The notes under the pieces are model-generated. The model was given only the letters and a program-made list of their open reading frames with translations, did no database searches and was not told the origin of the DNA. A stretch of 64,000 nt of DNA from assembly GCF_002245535.1 (NCBI RefSeq), contig NZ_NKCN01000014.1, positions 62,001 through 126,000 of the forward strand, written 5' to 3'. Positions 48,963 through 62,790 of the stretch are shown one piece after another. This stretch comes from Mycobacterium lehmannii (GTDB taxonomy: Bacteria > Actinomycetota > Actinomycetes > Mycobacteriales > Mycobacteriaceae). A program made the translations under genes and the position numbers. Position 1 is the first letter of the stretch; every line of letters starts with the position of its first letter.

Positions 48963-50180
48963 ATGCAGCGTCCGATCCCGACGCGACATCCGGAGCGGCC
49001 TCGCGCCGTGCCTGCCGGCATCCGCGTCATCGCCAAGGCGCTGGCCATCGGTGAACCCACACCAGCGCAGTGGCGCAGGCTTGGCGAGCGGCTGACCGTC
49101 GGAGACGAACCGATGGACCGCCTCGTCGAGTGGATGTCAGGCGTCGGCGTGAAGCAGGCGCGGCCGCTGTTCGACCGGGCGCTCACCTACGGCGTCGATG
49201 CGGTTCCCGACGCCCCGGAACCGTTGCGCGAATTCTTCACGGCCGTGGAGACGCTGCCCGACTGGGTGGATCCGGTGAAGCTGCGCCGCGGTGCAGAAGC
49301 GCTGCGTCGCGGCGGCGCCGACGGCATGTACGTCGCACGTGACGTATCGCTTCTCGGCGGCTACCAGTTCTCGGGTTTCAACAAGACGCTGTTGCGCACC
49401 GGCGCCCTGGAGAAGGGGTCGAACAAGCGCTTCGCCGAGACGATGCAGTGGGCGATGGACGTCATCTCCGACGGTGGTCTCGAACACCTGGGCGTCGGCT
49501 ACCGGTCTACTCTGCGGGTTCGGCTGATTCACGGACTGGTGCGCAGGCATGTGTCTGCGATGCCCGACTGGCGCGCCGACGACTGGGGTGTCCCGATCAA
49601 CCAGACCGATATGGCGGCGACGCTGATCGGCGCACTCGTCGCACCTGCCGTCGGTGTGGTGGGGATGGGAATCGTGTTGCGGCCCAGAGATTACGACGCC
49701 GTCGCCCACTTGACCCGCTATGTCGGATGGTTGATGGGTGTGGAGGACGAGTGGCTGCCGCGCGGGTTCCGCGACAGCATCCGCGTGCTTTATCACACCC
49801 TGGGCGCACTCGCCGAGCCCGACGAGTCGTCGAGGCAGCTTGCGGTTCCGATGGCCGACGACCCGATGATCTGGCATTACGACACCATGCCCGCGATCCG
49901 GCGTCGTATCGCACGCGCGCAACATCTTTCGGTCACCAGTGGCTTTCTGGGCCCCCGCACGATGCGCGCACTGGGCCTGCGCCCCCATGTGCCGTGGTAC
50001 CCGGTGCTGCGGCTACCCGTGAACCTGACCCGCAGTGCGGCCGCGGTCGCGCTGCCCGGCGGCATCGCCAGGGCGATCGCTCGCGGCGACCGCGAGCACC
50101 AGGCGTTGATGCGGACGATCGTCGGCGACGCCGGCGCCACCATCGGTGAGTCGGCTGAGCACGTCAGCACCGTCGCCTGA
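48963..50180 (+). CDS. MpaB/rubber-oxygenase-like protein (DUF2236)
   Basis: 405 aa helical heme-oxygenase-like family. Seen: FNKTLLRTGALEKGSNKRFAET-type segment in the middle, RVRLIHGLVRRH with the probable heme His, and GVPINQTDMAATL. Members oxidise lipids or polyisoprenes; substrate unknown. ATG 48963 with GGAAGGGA about 10 bases upstream. Confidence 0.82.
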   Translation: MQRPIPTRHPERPRAVPAGIRVIAKALAIGEPTPAQWRRLGERLTVGDEPMDRLVEWMSGVGVKQARPLFDRALTYGVDAVPDAPEPLREFFTAVETLPDWVDPVKLRRGAEALRRGGADGMYVARDVSLLGGYQFSGFNKTLLRTGALEKGSNKRFAETMQWAMDVISDGGLEHLGVGYRSTLRVRLIHGLVRRHVSAMPDWRADDWGVPINQTDMAATLIGALVAPAVGVVGMGIVLRPRDYDAVAHLTRYVGWLMGVEDEWLPRGFRDSIRVLYHTLGALAEPDESSRQLAVPMADDPMIWHYDTMPAIRRRIARAQHLSVTSGFLGPRTMRALGLRPHVPWYPVLRLPVNLTRSAAAVALPGGIARAIARGDREHQALMRTIVGDAGATIGESAEHVSTVA

Positions 50181-51299
50181 TCAGGGCTTGAACGGGTTGA
50201 CCGCGAACTGGATCACCCGGTACGGCGCCCCGCCGCGCGGTCCGGTGTTCCACTGGCTGACGAACACCCGTACCTCATCGAGCGTCGAACCCGGTGAGAT
50301 GTAGCCGCCGTACGGCTGGGCCAGCCGGTTGCTCTCCGGAGGGCCGAGATGGTCAGCGGGATCCGGCCATTCGGACGCCACGACGACGGTCGTCACCGGC
50401 GCGGCGCCCAGCCCGGTGGGGTCATTAGCCACCCGCATCTCCATGTTCCCGGTGGTGGCGTTGAAGTACGACAGCACGGTTTTGCCGTCGATCTGGCGGA
50501 TGCTCATCTCACCGACCGCGTCCGGCCACAGCGGTGTCGGCGGGTTACCCCAACCGGAATCAGCCGACCAGCCCTGCCAACTCGACCGGTCCTCGAACTC
50601 CTGTGGCGTGGCCCGGTACAGCACCAGCGGCGCACTGCGGTCGAAGTTGTTGGCCACGATGTACACCCACCCGGTTTCGGAGTCGGTGCGCGGAATCGGG
50701 TCGTAGTAGCCGCTGATCTGCGACTGTCTGCCCTCGGCGTAGGACGCGGCGCGCTCGGAGTCCGGCAGCGTCGGCCAGTTCCCCTGTGCCGGGTCGGCTT
50801 TCACCAGCCGTGACGTCACCGGGTCCAGTTCCCGCACAGTGGTGACCATCAGGTAGTTCTGCCGGTTGATCTGGACGACGCCCGCAGGCAGTTGGGACAT
50901 GCCCGCAGGGGTCGGATCGGCCAGCAGCGGACGGTCGGTTCCGGTCACGCCGTCGTAGCGCACACCACCCGGGTCGTCAATCGACTCCGTCTCGACGTGC
51001 AACGCGATCGGCGAGAACCACCCTCCGTAGCCGACTCCCTGTCCGGCGAAACTGTCGCCGCACACCTGCAGGATGCCGCTGGGAAACTCCATGAACTCGC
51101 ACAGATCGGTGGCGCCGATACCGTATTCGCGTGTCGGGGTGCCGGTTCCGGCCGTCGGACCGATCCTGATCACCTGGCCGGGCGCCAGCGGCGGCAGCAC
51201 CGGATCGGGCACCGGGGCGGGCTGAGCGGCGGCCGGCGGCGGTGCGCAGACGACGGCCAGCACCACCGAGATTGCACTCATGCAGACGGTTACTCGCAC
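50181..51299 (-). CDS. Secreted DUF4185 protein (Rv3707c-like)
   Basis: 372 aa. The signal peptide (CMSAISVVLAVVCAPPPAAA) precedes a five-bladed-propeller-like DUF4185 domain with GIGATDLCEFMEFPSG, GYYDPIPRTDSETGW and PYGGYISPG. Probably a secreted glycan-binding or hydrolase protein of the envelope. GTG 51299 or ATG 51281. Precedes asd on the opposite transcription side only in position; same strand, 33 bases after it. Confidence 0.8.
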   Translation of the reverse strand: MRVTVCMSAISVVLAVVCAPPPAAAQPAPVPDPVLPPLAPGQVIRIGPTAGTGTPTREYGIGATDLCEFMEFPSGILQVCGDSFAGQGVGYGGWFSPIALHVETESIDDPGGVRYDGVTGTDRPLLADPTPAGMSQLPAGVVQINRQNYLMVTTVRELDPVTSRLVKADPAQGNWPTLPDSERAASYAEGRQSQISGYYDPIPRTDSETGWVYIVANNFDRSAPLVLYRATPQEFEDRSSWQGWSADSGWGNPPTPLWPDAVGEMSIRQIDGKTVLSYFNATTGNMEMRVANDPTGLGAAPVTTVVVASEWPDPADHLGPPESNRLAQPYGGYISPGSTLDEVRVFVSQWNTGPRGGAPYRVIQFAVNPFKP

Positions 51300-51331
51300 T
51301 TTGTCTGCGTGGTTGCAATCTCGCCGCGGCG

Positions 51332-53637
<2,306 letters not shown>

Positions 53638-53739
53638 TGATCAAGCCTTTCAAGTGCTGGGAAGGATCCCAACAAGGATAAGGGCTGTGCGCACCGGATT
53701 TCTTTCGCCCGTGGTGGGCCTGACAGGAACCGCCGACGA

Positions 53740-54723
53740 TCAGGGCACTCCGAGGAACGGGAACGGGTCGGCTTCGGTGAAGTTCGCGCTGGCATCGCCG
53801 GCGTAGATCGTCTTCTCACCCTCGCCGAGCGGCAGCCGCAGCGTCGGGGCGCCGGGTGAGAAGTCGAGGTTGCCCAGCTCGACCCAGAACGTGTTCGGCG
53901 AGAGCGCGGACTCGAAGAAGTACCGCAGCGCCTTGTGGTCGACGACCGTGCGCCAGCGGGTGGTCGAGATGTTCGGCTCGTCGGGTGTGGAGATTCCGTA
54001 CGGCACCGACGCGTTGCGCACGACGCTGAGCACCGTCGCGGCGGCCAGCAGCGGGTCGGCGGTCTTGGGCACCGCGTCGATGTAGAACGACGCCCGCACG
54101 AACCGGTCCGCGGCGCGGTTGGTCCCCGGCAGCATCACGGTGCCGCCGATCTGCTTCCAGTACTCGCTGATCGCGAGCTGCTTGTCGAAGGTCGGCGAAT
54201 TCGTCATCACCCGGTACTGGCTGCCGTGGTGGATGACCTGCTCGCCGTCGATGTACTCGACGATCGCGCTGTCGCCGCTCGCGTCGGACATCGCCAGGTG
54301 CAGCGTCGCCATCCGCTCCTCACCGGGCACCTGCGCGGTGGCCACCCGCAGCGGGGTCGCGCTCAACGCCTGCACGGCCTCGGCCACCGTCGCGAAGTTG
54401 TCGAGCACGTACTGACCCCACAGCGCCAACGAGACCGCCGGACCCGGTTCGGTTTGGGCGGGATAGACCGATTCGGCCAGCCACAGCAGGTTGACCACGA
54501 GTCCGGCCTCGTTCACGCCGTCGGTCGTGCTGATGTCGTAGCCGGTCGCGACGACGCTGCCGTACTTCGACGTCCACTCCGCGGAGCCGGGGCCGGCCTG
54601 GCCGGTTCGGTGGACGCCGCGCGGCAACGCCCACAGATTGGTCTGGATCTCCGACTTCCAGTCCATGGAGCGACCGGTGATGTTGCGGTTATCGGTTCCG
54701 AGGTAGACGACGCGGGTGCACAT
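53740..54723 (-). CDS. Linear amide C-N hydrolase (choloylglycine-hydrolase family)
   Basis: 327 aa Ntn-hydrolase. Nucleophile Cys2 is exposed after Met removal (MCTRVVYLG), followed by GRSMDW, NEAGLVVNLLWL and NSPTFDKQ. Penicillin V acylase/bile salt hydrolase relatives; substrate unknown. ATG 54723 rather than an upstream start, because Cys must be residue 2. Not part of the asd-ask order I recall from M. tuberculosis. Confidence 0.85.
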   Translation of the reverse strand: MCTRVVYLGTDNRNITGRSMDWKSEIQTNLWALPRGVHRTGQAGPGSAEWTSKYGSVVATGYDISTTDGVNEAGLVVNLLWLAESVYPAQTEPGPAVSLALWGQYVLDNFATVAEAVQALSATPLRVATAQVPGEERMATLHLAMSDASGDSAIVEYIDGEQVIHHGSQYRVMTNSPTFDKQLAISEYWKQIGGTVMLPGTNRAADRFVRASFYIDAVPKTADPLLAAATVLSVVRNASVPYGISTPDEPNISTTRWRTVVDHKALRYFFESALSPNTFWVELGNLDFSPGAPTLRLPLGEGEKTIYAGDASANFTEADPFPFLGVP

Positions 54724-54744
54724 GCCCCGCATCGTAGGAGGTGC

Positions 54745-55194
54745 TCAGTTGGTGCAGGCCTCGGACAGCTCGGCGAGCTTGCGCCGTAACTGATTGTCGA
54801 GCGCCGACATCTCGTAGTAGATCTGCGGCGTGGGCGCACCCGGCGCCGGGGACTCCGTCTCCGCGCGCGCCTGGGGCATCTTCTGGACGAACAGGCCGGC
54901 GAGATCGGCGACTTCCACCGCGGTGAACCGCAGCTCGGGGGTGTCGATCTTGCGTGCGCGCTCGGAGAGCCCGTTGGCCCACTCCCGGTATGCCAGCTCT
55001 TCGGCCGCGGTCGGCGGCCCCTCGGCGCCCTCGCTCTTCGAGCTGATCAGCTCGTTCTGCTGCTTGTTGTATTCGAGGAAATCGAGCACCGGACGGCATT
55101 CTTCGGGCGGTTGCTGCAGTTGGCTGTAGACCAGGGCCACGATCGCGATCACCACGACGGCGATCGCCACCCACCATCGCCGATCAAGAGTCAT
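54745..55194 (-). CDS. Single-pass membrane protein
   Basis: 149 aa. TM at about residues 8-24 (WVAIAVVVIAIVALVYSQLQ), then a helical extracytoplasmic part (EYNKQQNELISSKSEG) ending with a Cys. No family. ATG 55194 has only a weak ribosome site. Lies just upstream of the Ntn-hydrolase gene on the same strand. Confidence 0.6.
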   Translation of the reverse strand: MTLDRRWWVAIAVVVIAIVALVYSQLQQPPEECRPVLDFLEYNKQQNELISSKSEGAEGPPTAAEELAYREWANGLSERARKIDTPELRFTAVEVADLAGLFVQKMPQARAETESPAPGAPTPQIYYEMSALDNQLRRKLAELSEACTN

Positions 55195-55249
55195 CACCGC
55201 CGCAACTCTAGCCAGCGCCGGATTCGTCACACAGGTCACGCAGGCTTAG

Positions 55250-57262
<2,013 letters not shown>

Positions 57263-57275
57263 TCTCTGGGATCGG

Positions 57276-58316
57276 TCAGAACAGCGCGAACTGGTCGCCT
57301 GCGAGGGTGGTGTCGGAGAAGTCCTCGATCCCGGTACCGCCGACGACGCCGTCGATCGCGCGCATGAATTCGGCGTCGGAGGTCAGCGGGACACCCAACT
57401 CCCTGGCGTGGTAGCCCTTGCCCTGAGCGGGTTGGGCGTCGTTGCAAAGCACCAGCGAGGTCTCGGTGTCGACGGTCTCGGTGTAGGCCAGCCCGGCGTG
57501 CAGGATCCGTTCGATGAGCTCTTCGTGGGTGTGTTCGACCTCGGCCGACAGCGCGACCCGCATGCCCTGCACCAGCGGTCGCCCGGCGACGTACCGGCCC
57601 GGGTTGAGGTAGGGGCACGGGAGGCGGGATGCGACCGCCTTGAGCGGGCGCAGCTCGTCGTGGGTGACGACGCCGTTGGGCCAGCGCCTGCGGGATACCG
57701 GGTGCACCGGCAGCCAGACCTTGCGTTCCCGCGCCCGCACGAGCACCGGTTTGAGGATCTGGGCGAGCACCAGCGCGTCGTCGAGGGCGTCGTGCGGCCG
57801 GATCTGGCTGATCCCCCAGTGCGCGGCCAGCGTCTCGAGCCGCAGGTTCTCGGTGCCCAGGTCCAGCCTGCGCGCCAGCTCGACCGTGCACATCACGGTG
57901 TCGGTGGGCAGCTCGCGGTTGACCAACTCGGCCTCGGCGGCCAGGAACGAGTAGTCGAAGCCGACGTTGTGCGCGACCAGCGTGCGGCCGTCAAGCAGCT
58001 CGACGAGGTGGTCGACGATGTCGCCGAAGGTCGGCTGGCCCTCCAACATGTCGGCCGTCAGACCGTGTACGTGTGTCGGACCAGGATCGACACCGGGATT
58101 GAGCAGGCTGTACAGGCTCTGTTCGACGTTGCCGTCGTCGCCGAGGGCGAGCGCGGCGATGCTGACGATGCGGGCCTGCCCCGGTCGGAACCCGGAGGTC
58201 TCCACGTCGACGACCGCCCAACCCGATCCGGCGTGTTCCGCCGGCCGGCCCCAGCCCGGCCGATTCTCGGCGTCAGAGCCGCTCGGCCGGTGACCTCCGG
58301 CGTCCGTTAGGCCCAC
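57276..58316 (-). CDS. DnaQ-like DEDDh exonuclease with BRCT domain
   Basis: 346 aa, Rv3711c-like. 3'-5' exonuclease motifs: VVDVETSGF (Asp, Glu), AHNVGFDYSFL (Asp), and HDALDDALV (His, Asp). C-terminal BRCT-like region (about 255-340, MRVALSAEVEHTHEEL). GTG start. Proofreading or repair role, not the replicative epsilon of E. coli. Divergent from murT. Confidence 0.87.
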   Translation of the reverse strand: MGLTDAGGHRPSGSDAENRPGWGRPAEHAGSGWAVVDVETSGFRPGQARIVSIAALALGDDGNVEQSLYSLLNPGVDPGPTHVHGLTADMLEGQPTFGDIVDHLVELLDGRTLVAHNVGFDYSFLAAEAELVNRELPTDTVMCTVELARRLDLGTENLRLETLAAHWGISQIRPHDALDDALVLAQILKPVLVRARERKVWLPVHPVSRRRWPNGVVTHDELRPLKAVASRLPCPYLNPGRYVAGRPLVQGMRVALSAEVEHTHEELIERILHAGLAYTETVDTETSLVLCNDAQPAQGKGYHARELGVPLTSDAEFMRAIDGVVGGTGIEDFSDTTLAGDQFALF

Positions 58317-58399
58317 GTCGTCAGGATGGCACGGTGGTGTGACAAAGCCGGGACCTCGCCGAATCGCCCGTCAGCGTGTCGGCTACCTAAACTGCCGGG

Positions 58400-59671
58400 G
58401 TGGTCACGACACGTGGACGGCTCGCCCTCGGGGCCGGCGCGGGCGCCCGCTGGGCGTCGCGGGTCACCGGGCGCGGTGCGGGCGCGATGATCGGCGGGCT
58501 GGTCGCGCTGGCGCTCGACAAGTCGCTGCTGCGCCAGCTCGGCGCGGGTCGTCGCACCGTGGTGGTCACCGGGACCAACGGCAAGTCGACGACCACCCGG
58601 ATGATCGCCGCGGCGCTGCGCACCATCGCCCCCGCCGAGCCGGGAGGCCGGGGACACTCGAACGTCGCCACCAACGACACCGGCGCGAACATGGACGCCG
58701 GGCTGGTGGCCGCGCTGGCCGCCGCACGAGAGGCACCCCTTGCCGCCCTCGAGGTCGACGAGATGCACGTCCCGCACGTGGCCGAGGCGGTCGACCCGAA
58801 GGTGATCGTGCTGCTGAACCTGTCCCGCGATCAGCTGGACCGCGTCGGCGAGATCAACCACATCGAGCGCACCCTGCGCGCCGGACTGGCCCGTCACCCG
58901 TCGGCCGTCGTGGTCGCCAACTGTGACGACGTGCTGATGACCTCGGCCGCATACGACAGCCCCAACGTGGTGTGGGTCGCCGCCGGCGGAAGCTGGGCCA
59001 ACGACTCGGTGAGCTGCCCGCGGTCCGGCGAGATCATCCTGCGCGACGGCGGCAAGAGCCGCGATTGGCGTTCCACCGGAACAGATTTCAAGCGGCCCAG
59101 TCCGCACTGGTGGTTCGACGACACCAACATCCATGGGCCGGACGGATTTTCGCTGCCGATGACGCTGTCGTTGCCCGGCTCCGTCAACCGCGGCAACGCC
59201 ACACAGGCCGTGGCGGCGGCGGTCGCGATGGGCGCCGATCCGGCGGCTGCGGTGGCCGCGGTGTCGGAGGTCGACGAGGTCGCCGGGCGCTACCGCACCG
59301 TGCGCCTCGGCGAGCACACCGCCCGGGTGCTGTTGGCGAAGAACCCGGCGGGCTGGCAAGAAGCGCTGTCGATGGTCGACAAACACGGTGCGGGCGTGGT
59401 GATCTCGGTCAACGGCCAGGTGCCCGACGGCGAGGACCTGTCATGGCTGTGGGACGTCCGCTTTGAGCACTTCGAGGACACCCACGTGGTGGCCGCAGGC
59501 GAGCGGGGCACCGACCTCGCGGTGCGGTTGGGTTACGCGGGTGTCGAGCACACACTGGTGCACGACACCCTCGCGGCGATCGCGTCGTGCCCGCCCGGAC
59601 ACGTCGAGGTGATCGCCAACTACACCGCGTTCCTGCAGTTGAACCGGGCATTGGAGCGTCGCGGTGGGTGA
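58400..59671 (+). CDS. murT: MurT-like lipid II isoglutaminyl synthase, ligase subunit
   Basis: 423 aa Mur-ligase fold. ATP loop VVVTGTNGKSTTTRM, N-terminal TM-like helix near 30-45, DUF1727 C-terminus with AKNPAGWQE. With GatD it amidates D-glutamate of lipid II. TAAACT (58388-58393) lies 6 bases before GTG, so leaderless. Only three Cys are present, so the Cys4 zinc ribbon of S. aureus MurT is missing. Overlaps gatD. Confidence 0.9.
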   Translation: MVTTRGRLALGAGAGARWASRVTGRGAGAMIGGLVALALDKSLLRQLGAGRRTVVVTGTNGKSTTTRMIAAALRTIAPAEPGGRGHSNVATNDTGANMDAGLVAALAAAREAPLAALEVDEMHVPHVAEAVDPKVIVLLNLSRDQLDRVGEINHIERTLRAGLARHPSAVVVANCDDVLMTSAAYDSPNVVWVAAGGSWANDSVSCPRSGEIILRDGGKSRDWRSTGTDFKRPSPHWWFDDTNIHGPDGFSLPMTLSLPGSVNRGNATQAVAAAVAMGADPAAAVAAVSEVDEVAGRYRTVRLGEHTARVLLAKNPAGWQEALSMVDKHGAGVVISVNGQVPDGEDLSWLWDVRFEHFEDTHVVAAGERGTDLAVRLGYAGVEHTLVHDTLAAIASCPPGHVEVIANYTAFLQLNRALERRGG

Positions 59672-60380
59672 GTCGGCGGTGCGCATCGGGTTGGTACTGC
59701 CCGATGTGATGGGAACCTACGGTGACGGCGGCAACTCCGTCGTGTTGCGACAACGTCTGCGGCTGCGCGGGTTTGACGCCGAGACCGTCGAGATCACGCT
59801 GGACGACCCGGTGCCTTCGGAGCTGGACCTGTATACGCTCGGCGGCGCGGAGGACTATGCGCAGCGCCTGGCGACCAAGCACCTACTGCGGTATCCCGGA
59901 TTGCAACAGGCGGCCGCGCGGGGTGCGCCGGTGCTGGCGATCTGCGCGGCCATCCAGGTGCTGGGGCACTGGTACGAGACTTCGTCGGGTGAACGCGTCG
60001 ACGGTGTCGGCCTGCTCGATGTAACGACCTCACCGCAGGACACGCGCACGATCGGCGAAGTGGTGTCCGAACCCCTGCTCGCCGGTCTCTTCGAGCGGCT
60101 GACGGGCTTCGAAAACCACCGCGGCGGAACAGTTCTCGGTGCCGAGGCACGCCCGCTCGGCAAGGTCATCAAGGGGGCAGGGAACCGCGACGGTGACGGT
60201 TTCGACGGTGCGGTGCAGGGCAGCGTCGTCGCGACGTACATGCACGGCCCGTGCCTGGCCCGCAATCCGGAGCTGGCCGACCACCTGCTGAGCCGGGTGG
60301 TCGGTGAGCTGGCGCCCCTGAAGATCGACGAAGTCGAACAGCTTCGACGCGAACGACTCGCCGCACCCCGGCGAGTCTGA
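59664..60380 (+). CDS. gatD: GatD-like glutamine amidotransferase subunit
   Basis: 238 aa class I amidotransferase, CobB/CobQ-like. Nucleophile Cys in APVLAICAAIQVLG, catalytic His in TYMHGPCLARNP. Supplies ammonia to MurT. Overlaps murT end; ends before a large hairpin. Confidence 0.92.
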   Translation: MGESAVRIGLVLPDVMGTYGDGGNSVVLRQRLRLRGFDAETVEITLDDPVPSELDLYTLGGAEDYAQRLATKHLLRYPGLQQAAARGAPVLAICAAIQVLGHWYETSSGERVDGVGLLDVTTSPQDTRTIGEVVSEPLLAGLFERLTGFENHRGGTVLGAEARPLGKVIKGAGNRDGDGFDGAVQGSVVATYMHGPCLARNPELADHLLSRVVGELAPLKIDEVEQLRRERLAAPRRV

Positions 60381-60414
60381 GCCCGTCGAGCCGCCCGCGG
60401 CCATCGACAACTTT

Positions 60415-60477
60415 CCGCGAAATGGCGTTCCAGCAGCGAAAGTGCGAGAAGAGGCCTGCTGGAATGCAATTTCGCGG
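60415..60477. terminator. Large inverted repeat between convergent genes
   Basis: Two 22-base arms (60415-60436 and 60456-60477) pair over 21 of 22 positions, counting one G-U, around a 19-base loop. It separates gatD from the convergent 60486 gene and probably terminates both ways. It may also be a dispersed palindromic element. Confidence 0.65.
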
Positions 60478-60485
60478 CTCGGAAG

Positions 60486-60881
60486 TTACAGCCCGAGGTC
60501 GCGCAGGAACTCGGGCTTGTACGCCTCGAGGATCACGTAGCCCGGATCCGGGGGCGGTACCTCCGGCGCATCGTCGGGCACCTCCTGCCCGCTGACCGGG
60601 TCCACCCACTCCTGGCTCGCGGAGTCCCACCGGCTCAGGGTGTACTGCGCGTCCACGCCGTCGTCGGACACCAATGCGCGCACCGTGCGCTCGGCCTCCT
60701 GCGCGTCGGCCAAGGTCGTGGTGTACAGCTGGATGCGATCGCCGTCGCGGGTGACGGTGACCCGCGATCCGAGCCGCTCGCGCGCATTGTCGTCTAGATC
60801 CAGGGTTCGCAACTTGTCCCAGAACGAGAGCCGGTGCTCGGCGCCGAGCTCCACCTCGACCTTGAATTCGTCGTCCGGCAT
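60486..60881 (-). CDS. Conserved hypothetical protein
   Basis: 131 aa, acidic, cytoplasmic, alpha-beta (EFKVEVELGAEHRLSFWDKL, RVTVTRDGDRIQLYTTT, VRALVSDDGVDAQYTLS). The Pro-rich middle is unusual. Not recognised. Spaced 16 bases after recR on the same strand. Confidence 0.65.
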   Translation of the reverse strand: MPDDEFKVEVELGAEHRLSFWDKLRTLDLDDNARERLGSRVTVTRDGDRIQLYTTTLADAQEAERTVRALVSDDGVDAQYTLSRWDSASQEWVDPVSGQEVPDDAPEVPPPDPGYVILEAYKPEFLRDLGL

Positions 60882-60897
60882 GAACTTCCTTCCTCGG

Positions 60898-61509
60898 CTA
60901 TGCCATCGCGCGTCGGCCGGCCAGCGCGCGGCCGAGCGTCAGCTCATCGGCGAACTCCAGGTCACCGCCCATCGGCAGACCGGACGCGATCCGCGTCACC
61001 GTCAGCCCCGGGATGTCGCGCAGCATGCGCACGAGATACGTCGCCGTCGCCTCACCCTCGGTGTTGGGGTCGGTCGCGATGATCACCTCGGTGACGTCCA
61101 CCCCGTCGACGCGCTCACCGATCCTGTTGAGCAGCTCGCGGATTCGCAGCTGTTCGGGCCCCACCCCGGAGAGCGGATCCAGGGCGCCGCCCAGCACGTG
61201 ATAGCGCCCGCGGAACTCGCGGGTGCGCTCGACGGCCTGCACGTCTTTCGGCTCCTCGACCACGCAGACCAAGGATGCATCGCGCCGGGAATCGCTGCAG
61301 ATGCGACAGCGGTCGTCGTCGGAGACGTTGCCGCACACCGCACAGAATTTCACCCCGTCGCGCACCTTGTTCAGCACGGCGGTCAACCGGTCGATGTCGG
61401 GCGGCTCCACCGACAGCAGGTGAAAGGCGATCCGCTGAGCGCTCTTCGGCCCGATGCCGGGCAGCTTGCCGAGCTCGTCGATCAGATCCTGGACGGGTCC
61501 TTCAAACAT
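60898..61509 (-). CDS. recR: Recombination protein RecR
   Basis: 203 aa, normal length. HhH motif [21 protein letters not shown]4 zinc finger [18 protein letters not shown], Toprim [13 protein letters not shown]. Works with RecF/RecO to load RecA at gaps. No ribosome site is visible; 10 bases after ybaB stop. Confidence 0.95.
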   Translation of the reverse strand: MFEGPVQDLIDELGKLPGIGPKSAQRIAFHLLSVEPPDIDRLTAVLNKVRDGVKFCAVCGNVSDDDRCRICSDSRRDASLVCVVEEPKDVQAVERTREFRGRYHVLGGALDPLSGVGPEQLRIRELLNRIGERVDGVDVTEVIIATDPNTEGEATATYLVRMLRDIPGLTVTRIASGLPMGGDLEFADELTLGRALAGRRAMA

Positions 61510-61519
61510 GGAGGAACAA

Positions 61520-61852
61520 TTACATTCCCGGGATACCGAGGTTGCCCATCCCGCCCGCGAGCGGCCCGAGCCGGTCGTGGGCGAGGATGGTGACCTGCTT
61601 GGAGGCATCGGAGATGGCGCCGACCACGAGATCCTGCAGCGTCTCGATGTCTTCGGGATCCACGACCTTCGGATCGATCGACACGGCGATCACCTCGCCG
61701 CTGCCCCTCATCGTGACCTGCACCAGGCCGCCGCCGGCCTGACCGTGCACCTCGGCGTTGGCCAGCGCCTCCTGCGCCTCCATCAGCTGCTGCTGGACCT
61801 GCTGGGCCTGCGCGAGCAGCGCGGACATATCGGGTTGGCCTTGCGGTTGCAT
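61520..61852 (-). CDS. YbaB/EbfC-family DNA-binding protein
   Basis: 110 aa. Coiled helices at the start ([20 protein letters not shown]), a beta core [20 protein letters not shown] and ISIDPKVVD. Nucleoid-associated DNA-binding family, usually beside recR. Likely the first gene of the pair. Confidence 0.92.
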   Translation of the reverse strand: MQPQGQPDMSALLAQAQQVQQQLMEAQEALANAEVHGQAGGGLVQVTMRGSGEVIAVSIDPKVVDPEDIETLQDLVVGAISDASKQVTILAHDRLGPLAGGMGNLGIPGM

Positions 61853-61954
61853 GAGTGGTCCCCTTGCGTCTTAGTTGCGGTCCGGTCTCGACTTGGTTTC
61901 TGTCCTCGGCTCGCGGCCGTTTGAGCTTTCAGCGTAGTCGTCGGTGCGGTTACG

Positions 61955-62737
61955 GTGACGGCCGTGCCTGCCCGCCTGCGTGTCGGCGCCACCGGAGCAT
62001 TGCGCGGCTGCGCCGCGGTGGCGACCGGATTACTCGTCGCCGCATCGACGCTCGTCAGCCCCGCCTTCGAGGCCGAGGCCGCGCCCGCCAACATCGCGGG
62101 CAAGATCGTGTTCCTCGACCCTGGTCACAACGGCGCCAACGACGCCTCGATCAGCAAGCAGGTGCCGACCGGCCGCGGCGGCACCAAGGACTGCCAGGCC
62201 AGCGGCACGTCCACCGAGGACGGCTACGCCGAGCACACGTTCGCGTGGGAGACCACGCTGCGGGTCCGCCAGGCCCTGCACGCGCTGGGTGTGCGTACCG
62301 CCATGTCGCGCGGCGACGACACCGGGCTGGGTCCGTGCGTCGACGAACGCGCCGCGCTGGCGAACTCGATCAAGCCGAACGCGATCGTGAGCATCCATGC
62401 CGACGGCGGCCCGCCGACCGGACGCGGATTCCATGTCCTGTACTCGTCCCCGCCGCTCAACGATGCGCAGGCGGGGCCGTCTCCCCGGTTCGCGGGCATC
62501 ATGCGCGACCAGTTGCAGGCGTCCGGCTTCGTGCCGTCGACCTACATCGGCTCCAATGGCCTCAACCCGCGATCGGACATCGCGGGCCTGAACCTCGCCC
62601 AGTACCCGTCGATCCTGGTCGAGCTGGGCAACATGAAGAACCCGGTCGACTCGGCGCTGATGAAGACGCCGGAGGGGCGGCAGAAGTACGCCGACGCCGT
62701 CGTGCGCGGCATCGCGGGCTTCCTGGGCTCCAGTTAG
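61955..62737 (+). CDS. N-acetylmuramoyl-L-alanine amidase (Rv3717-like)
   Basis: 260 aa secreted zinc amidase. Signal peptide (residues about 10-42), zinc ligands in FLDPGHNG, STEDGYAEH and VSIHADGG, catalytic Glu in LVELGNMKN. Cleaves peptide from glycan strands. GTG 61955 or 61964. No SH3 or PG-binding domain, as in the M. tuberculosis protein. Confidence 0.92.
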   Translation: MTAVPARLRVGATGALRGCAAVATGLLVAASTLVSPAFEAEAAPANIAGKIVFLDPGHNGANDASISKQVPTGRGGTKDCQASGTSTEDGYAEHTFAWETTLRVRQALHALGVRTAMSRGDDTGLGPCVDERAALANSIKPNAIVSIHADGGPPTGRGFHVLYSSPPLNDAQAGPSPRFAGIMRDQLQASGFVPSTYIGSNGLNPRSDIAGLNLAQYPSILVELGNMKNPVDSALMKTPEGRQKYADAVVRGIAGFLGSS

Positions 62738-62790
62738 TCGCCTAACGGGTTGATCGCACGCACCACGTGCGTGGAATCAACCTCTTAAGG

